The translations under genes and the position numbers were made by a program. A stretch of DNA of 64,000 nucleotides from Planctomycetota bacterium (GTDB taxonomy: Bacteria > Planctomycetota > Phycisphaerae > UBA1845 > PWPN01), in NCBI GenBank assembly GCA_029550525.1, contig JAKPHF010000003.1:1-64000 (forward strand). Direction: 5' to 3'. The notes below the pieces were generated by a model. The model saw nothing but the letters and a program-made list of their open reading frames with translations, was not told the DNA's origin and did not search any database. This document shows positions 53,207 to 61,472 of this stretch, piece after piece. Numbering within the stretch: the first letter of the stretch is position 1; each line of letters opens with the position of its first letter.

Positions 53207-53302
53207 TCCGAGGGGGCGAGACGCTCGCTCCCTTATAGTCCGCCCTGGGACTCATTTCCAACGTATACGGCGTCTCTAAAGAGAGGTACCTGTGAGATTT
53301 GG

Positions 53303-53340
53303 GAAGAGCTGTGAATGATGAGCTGTGGGCAATGGGCCGG
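53303..53340. repeat. Degenerate heptamer array, GAGCTGT type
   Basis: GAGCTGT, GAATGAT, GAGCTGT, GGGCAAT, GGGCC, about 20 bases before the end of the gene remnant at 53360. Confidence 0.55.
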
Positions 53341-53359
53341 AGATGGGGCCTGGAACGCA

Positions 53360-53585
53360 TTAGCTGTCGGGTTTCGTCGCCGGGAGTTCGCATTCTGCCT
53401 CGATGCCCGGCTTGACAATCACATCGTCCCAGATTTCGTACATGGCGAGCGAGTCGCGGGCGAGCTTGTCGTTGGGCCGCAAGACGAGGTCGAATCGGTC
53501 GCAGCACGCACTCCGCGATCCTGGACTCCCAGTCGGGATGGCGGACGCGCTTGATGTAATCGGCCGGTTTGAGATATCCGACACT
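53360..53585 (-). pseudogene. Possible gene remnant with a frameshift
   Basis: On the minus strand one frame reads GYLKPADYIKRVRHPDW then SRIAECVL. After a +1 shift near 53501 the text continues DRFDLVLRPNDKLARDSLA and YEIWDDVIVKPG to a TAA at 53360. Both halves have the residue mix of real protein, and neither frame alone has a plausible start. The 5' side runs into the palindrome at 53611. I read this as the 3' end of a decayed gene whose front was lost. No family is recognised; a sequencing error is an alternative for the shift. Confidence 0.35.
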
Positions 53586-53610
53586 CCTGGTATTCTGAGC
53601 GGGCCGGCGG

Positions 53611-53629
53611 GGTGGGTGTCTTGCCCGCC
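53611..53629. repeat. Palindrome GGTGGGTGTCTTGCCCGCC
   Basis: A member of the CATCTTG-core family with two G-T-type mismatches in the left arm, followed by TCGG as in 52848-52870. Confidence 0.6.
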
Positions 53630-53737
53630 TCGGATGGGCGGGACGCCGTCCTCCTGTGCCGGCCGGTCGGGCGGGACGTATCCCACGGCTGGTAGCATTT
53701 CCGCAACAAGAAAAGGGCGAATGCCGCGAGGTTGACC

Positions 53738-54604
53738 ATGGCAATCACGGCCGAGCAGTTCAAAGGCAAGGTGACCATCGCCGACGGGGCGTGGGGGACG
53801 GAACTCGACAAGCTGGGCTGCCCGGCCGGCTACTGCCGCGAGGAGTGGAATCTGGTCAAGCCCGACACGGTCCGCAAGGTGCCCGAGGCTTATGTGGCCG
53901 CCGGAGCCCAGATCATCCTGACGAACACGTTCGGCGCCAACCGCATCACGCTGGCCAAGCACAAGGCGGAAGGCCGCGTCCGCGAGATCAACCGGGCGGG
54001 GGCGGCCATCAGCAAAGAGGCGGCGGCCGGCAATGCGCTGGTCTTCGGGTCCATCGGACCGAGCGGCAAGATGGTCATGATGGGCGAGGTCAAAGAGCAG
54101 GAACTCTTCGACGCGTTCAAGGAACAGGCCGAAGCTCTGGCGGAGGGTGGTGCCGACGCCCTGGTGGTCGAAACCATGACCGAGCTGGCCGAGGCGGTGG
54201 CGGCGGTGCGGGCGGCCAAGACCACGGGCTTGTTGGTCGTGGGCTGCATGACGTTCGACTCGGGTCGCGACAAGACCGCGACGGTGATGGGTGTGACCGC
54301 CGAGAAGGCGGCGACCGAACTGACGGCGGCCGGGGCGGACATCGTCGGGTGCAACTGCGGCATCGGCATCGAGAACTACATCAAGGTGACGGCCAAGATG
54401 CGGGCGGTGGTGTCCGTACCCATCTGGGTGAAGGCTAACGCCGGTTTGCCCGAGATCGATGGGGCCAACATCGTCTACCGCATGACGCCCGAGGAGTTCG
54501 CCGCCAAGTCCAAGGAACTCGTCGAGGCTGGGGCGAACATCATCGGTGGCTGCTGCGGGACGACACCCATGTTCACGCAGGCGCTCAGCGTGGCGTATAA
54601 ATAG
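53738..54604 (+). CDS. Homocysteine S-methyltransferase
   Basis: A 288-residue Hcy-methyltransferase barrel. It opens IADGAWGTELDKLGCPAG and shows ILTNTFGANRITL. The zinc site is formed by GCNCGIG and NIIGGCCGTTP, the three Cys of this family. It transfers a methyl group to homocysteine to make methionine, from methyl-folate, methylcobalamin or S-methylmethionine; it matches the stand-alone equivalent of the MetH first domain. GAGG lies 6 bases before the ATG at 53738. No cobalamin-binding gene adjoins it. Confidence 0.9.
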   Translation: MAITAEQFKGKVTIADGAWGTELDKLGCPAGYCREEWNLVKPDTVRKVPEAYVAAGAQIILTNTFGANRITLAKHKAEGRVREINRAGAAISKEAAAGNALVFGSIGPSGKMVMMGEVKEQELFDAFKEQAEALAEGGADALVVETMTELAEAVAAVRAAKTTGLLVVGCMTFDSGRDKTATVMGVTAEKAATELTAAGADIVGCNCGIGIENYIKVTAKMRAVVSVPIWVKANAGLPEIDGANIVYRMTPEEFAAKSKELVEAGANIIGGCCGTTPMFTQALSVAYK

Positions 54605-54688
54605 AGCAACGGTTTGCATCGAATCCGACGCAAAGCAAGCGGTGGGGCCTGATTCTGCCGGCTCTTTTGGACACGACGATCACACGCC

Positions 54689-55429
54689 ATGTCCGACCAA
54701 CGCGCAACCACATCCTGGTTGGTTAGGCTTTTGGCCCGCGTGCGAGACTGGGCCATCGGCCAGCCCGTGCTGTTGATCACGCTCCTGGTGATCGTGCTGG
54801 GCGTCTGGGCGTTTGCCGAGCTGGCCGACGAGGTCATCGAGGGCGAGACGGTCACGTTCGACGAGTGGGTGACGCTCAAGCTGCGCACGGCGGACGCGCC
54901 GGCCGAGCCGATCGGGCCGCCCTGGGTCGAGCGGGTGGCCATGGATATCACCGCTCTGGGCGGGTACACGGTGTTGACGCTTCTGGTCCTGGCGGTGGCC
55001 GGCTATCTGCTGCTGGCCCGCAAGCGCCACGCGATGTGGCTGGTGCTGCTGGCCAGCGGTACGGGCTGGGCACTGACCATGGGGCTCAAGGAGATCTTCG
55101 GGCGGGAACGGCCGTCGATCGTGCCGCATCTGGTGCAAGAGCAGTCGCTGAGCTTTCCCAGCGGACACGCCATGATGTCCGCTGTTGTATATATGACACT
55201 CGGCGTATTGCTGGCCCAATTGGTCGAACGCTGGACATTGCGAATCTACTCATTGCTTCTGGCCGTCGCCGCCACGTTTCTGATCGGCCTCAGCCGCGTG
55301 TTTCTGGGCGTGCATTACCCGACCGACGTCCTGGCCGGGTGGTCGGCGGGGCTAACCTGGGCGGTCCTGTGCTGGCTGGTTGCCCGCTCGCTCCAGCGGC
55401 GCGGCGTGCTGGAAAAACCGCAGGAGTGA
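54689..55429 (+). CDS. PAP2-family membrane phosphatase
   Basis: A 246-residue integral membrane phosphatase. The three PAP2 motifs are complete: KEIFGRERP, SFPSGHAMMSA and SRVFLGVHYPTDVLAG with catalytic His residues. Hydrophobic spans lie near residues 25-45, 85-130 and 160-230. Members remove phosphate from undecaprenyl diphosphate or phosphatidic acid. The stop runs into a heptamer array. Confidence 0.92.
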   Translation: MSDQRATTSWLVRLLARVRDWAIGQPVLLITLLVIVLGVWAFAELADEVIEGETVTFDEWVTLKLRTADAPAEPIGPPWVERVAMDITALGGYTVLTLLVLAVAGYLLLARKRHAMWLVLLASGTGWALTMGLKEIFGRERPSIVPHLVQEQSLSFPSGHAMMSAVVYMTLGVLLAQLVERWTLRIYSLLLAVAATFLIGLSRVFLGVHYPTDVLAGWSAGLTWAVLCWLVARSLQRRGVLEKPQE

Positions 55430-55528
55430 GCTATCAGCTGTCAGCTCTCAGCCGTCAGCTATCAGCTATCAGCGTCAACCGGATGTCTGGCTCATAGCCC
55501 GTAGCTCACAGCTCATAGCTTCCTCAGG
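55428..55528. repeat. Two heptamer arrays between convergent genes
   Basis: Directly after the PAP2 stop: GAGCTAT, CAGCTGT, CAGCTCT, CAGCCGT, CAGCTAT, CAGCTAT, CAGCGTC. Then, before the stop of the convergent TIM-barrel gene: GGCTCAT, AGCCCGT, AGCTCAC, AGCTCAT, AGCTTC. Each array is in the sense of the gene it follows. Confidence 0.75.
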
Positions 55529-56466
55529 AGCGCTTGCGTTTTCTCGAAGGCGGTTCGCGCGACCAGGAGCGGATCCTGCCGGTAGTATTCCGGATTGAAC
55601 AATTCAATCGAAAGCGGGCCGCGATAGCCGATGATCTCGAGGTCTCGCAGCAGCTTGTCGAGCGGGGCGATGCCATCGCCGGGGTAGACGCGGTCGCGGT
55701 CGGCGATGGTCTCGCGAGGCGGCTGGGCGGGGTAATCGTTCAGATGGAAGCCGGCCAGGAGCCGGGGGTTGAGCAGGGCGATGCCGTCGAGGTCGGAGCC
55801 ACCAGCGTACAGATGATAGACGTCGGGCAGGACGCAGGCTGCCGGATGGTGAGCTTCCAGGGCGACATGGACGGCCTCGCCGAGTCGCGAAAGTCGGGCC
55901 GCCCGCCCCCACACTTCCAAGGCGGGGATCACACCCATGCCTAATCGCTCGGCCAACTCCAGCAGCTCGCGATAGCGTTCGGCGGCGGCGAGGAGCTCCA
56001 CGCCGGCCAGATCACCGGCCGGCGGCGCGGCGATGTGCGTCCCGCCGAGCTGGCCGATCTGCTCAATTCGCCGCTTAGCCTCCTCGAATGCACGGGCTCG
56101 CCGTTGCGGATCGTTGACCGCCCACTCGTAAAACGCGATGGCCCCGGTGACTCGCAGACCGAGGTCTTCCAGTTCCTTGCGGAGATCCTTCAGCGTTCCG
56201 CCGGCCTCGATGTGGCGGTCGAGCTCATCTGGCCAAGGCTCGATGGCCTGGTAGCCGCACTGGGCGGCAATGCGGATCGTCTGCGTGATGGGCAGCTTGT
56301 GGCCGCGAAGTGTGCTGGTGTTCAACCCGATGATGAACGGGTGCCTCTCGCGCTGTTGCCCGGGAGAATCGGTTGCGGCCGTGACGGTCCGGATCGACGC
56401 ACCCGTGGTGGCGGCCGCGGCAAGCCCGGCCATGCTGTGTTTGCAGAAATCCCGACGCGTGATCAT
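55513..56466 (-). CDS. Exported xylose-isomerase-like TIM-barrel protein
   Basis: A 317-residue protein with a Tat-like signal (MITRRDFCKHSMAGLAAAA). The AP-endonuclease/xylose isomerase-like barrel shows FIIGLNTSTLRGHKL, AAQCGYQAIEPWPDELD, VIPALEVWGRAARL, CVLPDVYHLYAGGSD and the C-terminal YRGPLSIELFNPEYYRQDP. The conserved Glu, Asp and His residues of the metal site are visible. It may isomerise or epimerise a sugar or inositol derivative. It lies 45 bases behind the aldo/keto reductase gene, also exported, so both act outside the cytosol on a related compound, by inference. Confidence 0.85.
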   Translation of the reverse strand: MITRRDFCKHSMAGLAAAATTGASIRTVTAATDSPGQQRERHPFIIGLNTSTLRGHKLPITQTIRIAAQCGYQAIEPWPDELDRHIEAGGTLKDLRKELEDLGLRVTGAIAFYEWAVNDPQRRARAFEEAKRRIEQIGQLGGTHIAAPPAGDLAGVELLAAAERYRELLELAERLGMGVIPALEVWGRAARLSRLGEAVHVALEAHHPAACVLPDVYHLYAGGSDLDGIALLNPRLLAGFHLNDYPAQPPRETIADRDRVYPGDGIAPLDKLLRDLEIIGYRGPLSIELFNPEYYRQDPLLVARTAFEKTQALLRKL

Positions 56467-56511
56467 GGATGGTCGAGCCCCTCAGCCTTCACATCAGATA
56501 CCGGGTACCCC

Positions 56512-57609
56512 TCACACCATCTTCCAGCGGTGCAGCCACTGGTAGTGCGCGGGCAGATGGGCGTGGAAGTTCTCCGTGCATTCGAGTAGTGCCTGCTTGT
56601 CCTTTTCCGTCAGTGGCTGGTCACGCTCGTAGCTCGCCCGGACGTTGGCGTCGAGCTGTTCGGGGACGGCCACGCCGGGGATGATGGCCGAGACGCGTTT
56701 TTCGGCCAGCATGGCTTTGAGCAATGACGTCGCTCGCGGATCGACGTTGCCCTCGAACTTGATGGGTGTGCCGCCGACGAACGTCGCGCCGGCCGCGAAG
56801 GGCTTGATCCCGATGACACCCACGTTCTTCTCGGCCGCCAGCGCCAGCAAGCTGTCACCGCCGAACGACTTCGTCAGGAACATGTACGGGAAGAGAATCA
56901 CCGAGAACTGCGGGTATTGATTGAGCACGCGTTTGAACACGCTCGGCTTATGGGCGGAGATGCCCAGGAAGCGCACCTTGCCCTGCCGATGGGCGCGGTC
57001 GAACGCCTCGACCACTTTGTCGAGCGTCTTCTCGTTCACTTCCCACATGGTGTCTTGTTTGGTCTGGCCCTCACCCCAGGTGGCACCGACGGGCCGCCAC
57101 AGGTCGAGCATGTCGGTGTTGTACGCCTTTAGCCGGGCGTCGATCTCCGCGAGCAGACCCGGCACGGTGATCTGGTCCTCGTACTCGCTGGTGAGCTTCT
57201 CGGGCCAGGAGGCAAAGCCGATGTAGAAGTGCTTGCGCAGATCCTTGCCCATGGCCCGGCCGTATAGCGCGCACTCCTCGACGATATTGTTGTCCACGTA
57301 GTTCATGCCCAGGGCAATGGCTCGTTCGAGCACCGCACGGCGGACGGCTTCACTGTCGCCTCCGGGTCCGGGATGTCCGCCGAGGCTGATCTCCGAGATC
57401 ATGAGTCCGGTCTTGCCGAGCCGTCGATAGCCCATCTTGGAGTTGTAGTTGAGGATGGTGGCGGGATCGACGGGGCGATCAGCATCAGCCGGCCGGGAGG
57501 CTGCCGTCTGCGATGCGTCCGCCGTCGCCCGCGAACCGCACCAGGTCGCCCCGGCCACTACCGCGGATCCGGCTTTCAAGAAATCGCGTCTCGTCTGCTC
57601 GTGACTCAT
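56512..57609 (-). CDS. Exported aldo/keto reductase-like protein
   Basis: A 365-residue protein with a Tat signal (MSHEQTRRDFLKAGSAVVAG). It has the AKR fold: YRRLGKTGLMISEISLGGHPG, AIALGMNYVDNN, ALYGRAMG, VRFLGISAHKP, VGVIGIKPFAAG and the C-terminal ISAIIPGV-type NADPH region. The catalytic Asp and Tyr are placeable, but the Lys expected after the second strand and the active-site His are not in their usual contexts (FYIGFASWPEK, MLDLWRPVG). AGGAGG lies 6 bases before the ATG at 57609. It is divergent from the MFS gene. Confidence 0.85.
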   Translation of the reverse strand: MSHEQTRRDFLKAGSAVVAGATWCGSRATADASQTAASRPADADRPVDPATILNYNSKMGYRRLGKTGLMISEISLGGHPGPGGDSEAVRRAVLERAIALGMNYVDNNIVEECALYGRAMGKDLRKHFYIGFASWPEKLTSEYEDQITVPGLLAEIDARLKAYNTDMLDLWRPVGATWGEGQTKQDTMWEVNEKTLDKVVEAFDRAHRQGKVRFLGISAHKPSVFKRVLNQYPQFSVILFPYMFLTKSFGGDSLLALAAEKNVGVIGIKPFAAGATFVGGTPIKFEGNVDPRATSLLKAMLAEKRVSAIIPGVAVPEQLDANVRASYERDQPLTEKDKQALLECTENFHAHLPAHYQWLHRWKMV

Positions 57610-57893
57610 GTGCGGCCTCCTGCTGATCGCTGCCGCCGTCCGGGTTCGCCCGCACGCATGCCTCGGCCGGAGCAGTCGCCCATTGACTTGCGTGCACCAG
57701 GATAGCAGGAATCGGCCGGCGCGGACACGTTTTTCTTGCATATGTCGTGCGACCGCCGTGTGACCCGCCGCGGAAGCGGGCAGGGCGGCGTGATTCGGGC
57801 TCTCGTGCCGGCCGGTCTCATGGCCGAATCGTCGTCGCTGTCCTGGCGGTGTCACGACTGGCGTCCGGCGACGGCCGCTGTATCATGACGGGC

Positions 57894-59780
57894 ATGATCA
57901 CCCCTGAACTCACACTTGAACAGGATCGTCAGACGCGACAAGCCGGTCGCAACCCGTGGGCCTGGGTCCCTTCGCTCTACCTTGCCCAGGGCATCCCTTA
58001 TGTCATGGTGATGACCGTCTCGGTCATCATCTACAAGCGGATGGGCATTTCCAACACCGACATCGCGTTGTACACAAGCTGGCTCTATCTGCCCTGGGTC
58101 ATCAAGCCCTTGTGGAGCCCGATCGTCGATGTGCTGGGCACCAAGCGGCGATGGATCGTGGTCATGCAGGGACTCATTGCGGTCACGCTGGCCATGGTGG
58201 CATTCTCCATTCCCGGTCCGCGATTCTTCCAGTACACGCTGGCGTTCTTCTGGCTCATGGCTTTCAGTTCGGCCACGCACGACATCGCGGCCGACGGGTT
58301 CTACATGCTGGGTTTGGAGCAGCATCAGCAGGCAGCCTTCGTCGGCGTGCGCAGCACGTTCTATCGTATCGCCACCATCGCCGCCCAGGGCTTGCTCGTC
58401 GTGCTGGCAGGTTTCATCGAGACGCACAGCGGCCTGACGCCGGTGGATCTGAACGTCGTCGTCACGGAGGACGCGGCCAACGCGCCCATCGTGCTGGCGG
58501 ACGCCATGCCGGCCGGCGCCCCCGAGGCGTCGATTCGCGTTCTCGCCGAGCCGGCGAAGGTGGAGATTTCGACCGTTCCGCGCGACAAGGCCGAGTTGGA
58601 CGCGGTTCTCGAACAGGCCCGCCAGGCCAACATCGCGAACGGATTCTGCGCGGCGCCGGCCACGGCCGCGGCGGGCAAGAACGAGCCGTCCTGGTGGAGC
58701 GCTCATGTCGCACAGCCGATGGAGAACTTCCTTCGCGAGCGGTTTGGGGATCCTCGGCTCGCGGCGGCCAAGCCCGGCGGCAACATCGGCGTGGCGACGG
58801 TTCGCCTCTCCGGCAAGCCCGAGTCCGGCAGGAACATCGTCGTCGTGCTCAACCGCAAGTCGGGCGATGAGTCCATCGAGGTCGCCGAGGGCGCTCGGCT
58901 GGTATTCAACGAGCACAACTGGGACAAGCCGGCCCATGTCGTCTTCAAGACCAACCCGCGGCTGCAGACAGCGGCCGAGGCGTCGTTCAGCGGCACGTCT
59001 GGCAACATCCCGCTGGCCTGGAGCACGGTTTCGGGCGTGCTGGCCGTGCTGTTCCTGCTCTTCTGCGTCTACCACAAGTTCGCCTTGCCGTACCCGGCCT
59101 CCGACGGCCCCACGCGGTCCGAGGGCGCCAACAGCATTCTCCGCGAGTTCTTCGCCACGTTCGTCGAGTTCTTCCGCAAGAACCGCATCAGCATCGCGAT
59201 CGCGTTTCTGTTGTTCTTCCGGTTTGCCGAGGCCCAGCTAGTCAAGCTGGTCTCACCGTTCTTGTTGGATTCGCGGGACGTCGGCGGGTTGGGGCTGACC
59301 ACCGAACAGGTGGGTTGGGTGTACGGCACGATCGGCATCGGCGCCCTGATGGCCGGCGGTCTGCTCGGCGGCTACGTCATCTCGCGGCAAGGGTTGCGGT
59401 TCTGGCTGTGGCCCATGGTCATCATCATGCACACCCCCGACCTGGCGTTTGTGTATCTGGCATATGCCCAGCCTGAGCATATGGCCGTGATCACCGGCGC
59501 GGTCGCCCTCGAGCAGTTCGGCTACGGGTTCGGCTTCACGGCCTACATGCTGTTCATGATCCTGATTGCTGACGGCGAGCATAAGACGGCTCACTACGCC
59601 ATCTGCACGGGCTTCATGGCCTTGGGCATGATGCTGCCTGGCATGCTCAGCGGTTGGATCCAGGAGACGGTGGGTTACCCGCATTTCTTCGTGTGGGTGG
59701 TGATCTCGACCATTCCGGGCTTCATCGTTGCCGCCCTGGTTCGCATCCCGCCGGAGTTCGGCCGCAAGGCCGCGGCGTGA
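57894..59780 (+). CDS. MFS transporter (AmpG-like) with a periplasmic domain inserted between spans 5 and 6
   Basis: A 628-residue carrier. Five spans lie in residues 15-175 (for example PYVMVMTVSVIIYKRMG, WVIKPLWSPIVDVLG, TLAFFWLMAFSSATHDIAADG). The first half resembles AmpG-type permeases. Residues about 178-370 are an extra soluble region; its last part (GVATVRLSGKPESGRNIVVV, LVFNEHNWDKPAHVVFKTN) has the Calx-beta-like pattern of bacterial surface proteins. Spans 6-12 follow. The 5-6 loop is on the periplasmic side. The ATG at 57894 follows a TATCAT by 7 bases; ATG 57885 is the alternative. Substrate is unknown, likely a saccharide. Confidence 0.85.
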   Translation: MITPELTLEQDRQTRQAGRNPWAWVPSLYLAQGIPYVMVMTVSVIIYKRMGISNTDIALYTSWLYLPWVIKPLWSPIVDVLGTKRRWIVVMQGLIAVTLAMVAFSIPGPRFFQYTLAFFWLMAFSSATHDIAADGFYMLGLEQHQQAAFVGVRSTFYRIATIAAQGLLVVLAGFIETHSGLTPVDLNVVVTEDAANAPIVLADAMPAGAPEASIRVLAEPAKVEISTVPRDKAELDAVLEQARQANIANGFCAAPATAAAGKNEPSWWSAHVAQPMENFLRERFGDPRLAAAKPGGNIGVATVRLSGKPESGRNIVVVLNRKSGDESIEVAEGARLVFNEHNWDKPAHVVFKTNPRLQTAAEASFSGTSGNIPLAWSTVSGVLAVLFLLFCVYHKFALPYPASDGPTRSEGANSILREFFATFVEFFRKNRISIAIAFLLFFRFAEAQLVKLVSPFLLDSRDVGGLGLTTEQVGWVYGTIGIGALMAGGLLGGYVISRQGLRFWLWPMVIIMHTPDLAFVYLAYAQPEHMAVITGAVALEQFGYGFGFTAYMLFMILIADGEHKTAHYAICTGFMALGMMLPGMLSGWIQETVGYPHFFVWVVISTIPGFIVAALVRIPPEFGRKAAA

Positions 59781-59845
59781 GGCCGCGAGCCTGCCCGAAG
59801 AGATGACGCGCCGACACGGCGATGAGGCGATGGAGGCGGAGTGTC

Positions 59846-61462
59846 ATGAGCGGTATTCGAACTCTGCTGGTCGTGCTTGTTCTGGCCGGAGCGATTCGTT
59901 CGGCTCTTGCCGCCGATGCTGCGTTGCCCGCGCGGCCGAATATCGTGCTCATCCTGGCTGACGATCTGGGCTTTTCCGACATCGGCTGCTATGGCGGCGA
60001 GATCGCCACGCCCAATCTCGATCGTCTGGCCGACGACGGGCTGCGCTTCACGCAGATGTACAACACCGCGCGGTGCTGGCCGACGCGGGCGGCCTTGATG
60101 ACCGGCTATTATCCGCAGCAGGTCAACCGCGATCCCGGCAAGCAGCGGCCGGCCTGGGCGGTGCTATTGCCCGAACTGCTCAAGCCCGCCGGCTATCGAA
60201 GCTACCATTCGGGCAAATGGCACATCGACGGCAAGGTGCTCGACGGGGGCTTCGACCGCTCGTATTCGTTCGCCGACTGGGATCGCTACTTCACACCCCG
60301 CAAGCATTGGCTGGACGACGAGCTGCTGCCGCCCGTGGACCGCGACGCGGGTTACTACGCGACCACCGCGATGGCCCAGTACGCCATCGACTTCCTCCGC
60401 GAACACGCCGAGACGCATAAGGATCGGCCGTTCTTCCTGTATCTCGCCTTCATCGCGCCGCATTTCCCGTTGCACGCGTTGCCCGAGGACATTGCCAAGT
60501 ATCGCGATCGCTATCTGGCGGGTTGGGACAAGCTGCGGCAGGAACGATTGGATCGCATGCGGGCCAGGGGCATCTACGACGGCCCGCTCTCGCCGCGCGA
60601 TCCGGCGTTCACGCCGCGGTACTGGAAGGACGATCTGCTCGAAAAGGTCGGCCCCGGCGAGGCCAAACACGCGGTGGCCTGGGAGGAACTCACGTCCGCT
60701 CAACAGCGCTTCCAGGCGACCAAGATGGCCATTCACGCGGCCATGGTCGATCGCATGGACCAGGAGATCGGCCGTGTGCTCAAACAGATCCGCCGCATGG
60801 GGGCGTGGGACAACACGCTCATCGTGTTCCTGTCCGATAACGGCGCGGACGCGACGCTCATGGTGCGCGGCGACGGGCACGACCCGTCCGCCGATCCGGG
60901 CTCGGCGGCATCGTTCCTCTGCCTGGGGCCGGGCTTCGCCACGCTGTCGAATGCTCCGTTCCGCCGGCACAAGATCTGGGTGCACGAAGGCGGCATCTCC
61001 ACGCCGTGCATCATGCACTGGCCGGCCGTCATCCGATCGGGCGGGGCATTGCGCCACGGGCCGGCGCACGTCATCGACTTCGTGCCCACCGTATTGCAAC
61101 TGGCGGGCGTCACGCCGCCCGAGCGCATTCGGGGCCAGCAGCGGCCCATCTTGCCGGGCAGGAGCCTCGTGCCGCTTCTTCGGGAGGATGTGAGTCTGCA
61201 GCGCGATTGCCTGTGGTGGCACCACGAAGGCAATCGCGCCATTCGCGTCGGTGACTTCAAGCTCGTCAGCGAGAAGGAACGCGGGGGCGTTTGGGAGCTC
61301 TACGACTTGGCCACCGATCGCATCGAGTCGAAGGATCTGGCCGCCCAGTATCCCGACAAGGTCAAAGCGATGGCCGAGCGGTGGCAGCAGCTCGAAGACC
61401 AGTTCGCCCACGACCGCGGCGCGGAGCCGGTCCCTGGTGGGAATCGCGTTCGGCAGCGTTGA
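59846..61462 (+). CDS. Secreted sulfatase, formylglycine type (second copy)
   Basis: A 538-residue S1-family sulfatase with a signal peptide ending near RSALAA. Metal ligands lie in NIVLILADDLGFSDIGCYGG. The formylglycine motif is CWPTRAALMTG, and HSGKWHIDG and VFLSDNGADATL follow. The C-terminal part resembles arylsulfatase A-type enzymes (HKIWVHEGGISTPCIMHWPA). GGAG lies 6 bases before the ATG. It is 66 bases behind the MFS gene and probably in the same transcript. Confidence 0.95.
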   Translation: MSGIRTLLVVLVLAGAIRSALAADAALPARPNIVLILADDLGFSDIGCYGGEIATPNLDRLADDGLRFTQMYNTARCWPTRAALMTGYYPQQVNRDPGKQRPAWAVLLPELLKPAGYRSYHSGKWHIDGKVLDGGFDRSYSFADWDRYFTPRKHWLDDELLPPVDRDAGYYATTAMAQYAIDFLREHAETHKDRPFFLYLAFIAPHFPLHALPEDIAKYRDRYLAGWDKLRQERLDRMRARGIYDGPLSPRDPAFTPRYWKDDLLEKVGPGEAKHAVAWEELTSAQQRFQATKMAIHAAMVDRMDQEIGRVLKQIRRMGAWDNTLIVFLSDNGADATLMVRGDGHDPSADPGSAASFLCLGPGFATLSNAPFRRHKIWVHEGGISTPCIMHWPAVIRSGGALRHGPAHVIDFVPTVLQLAGVTPPERIRGQQRPILPGRSLVPLLREDVSLQRDCLWWHHEGNRAIRVGDFKLVSEKERGGVWELYDLATDRIESKDLAAQYPDKVKAMAERWQQLEDQFAHDRGAEPVPGGNRVRQR

Positions 61463-61472
61463 GGCCCTGCGG

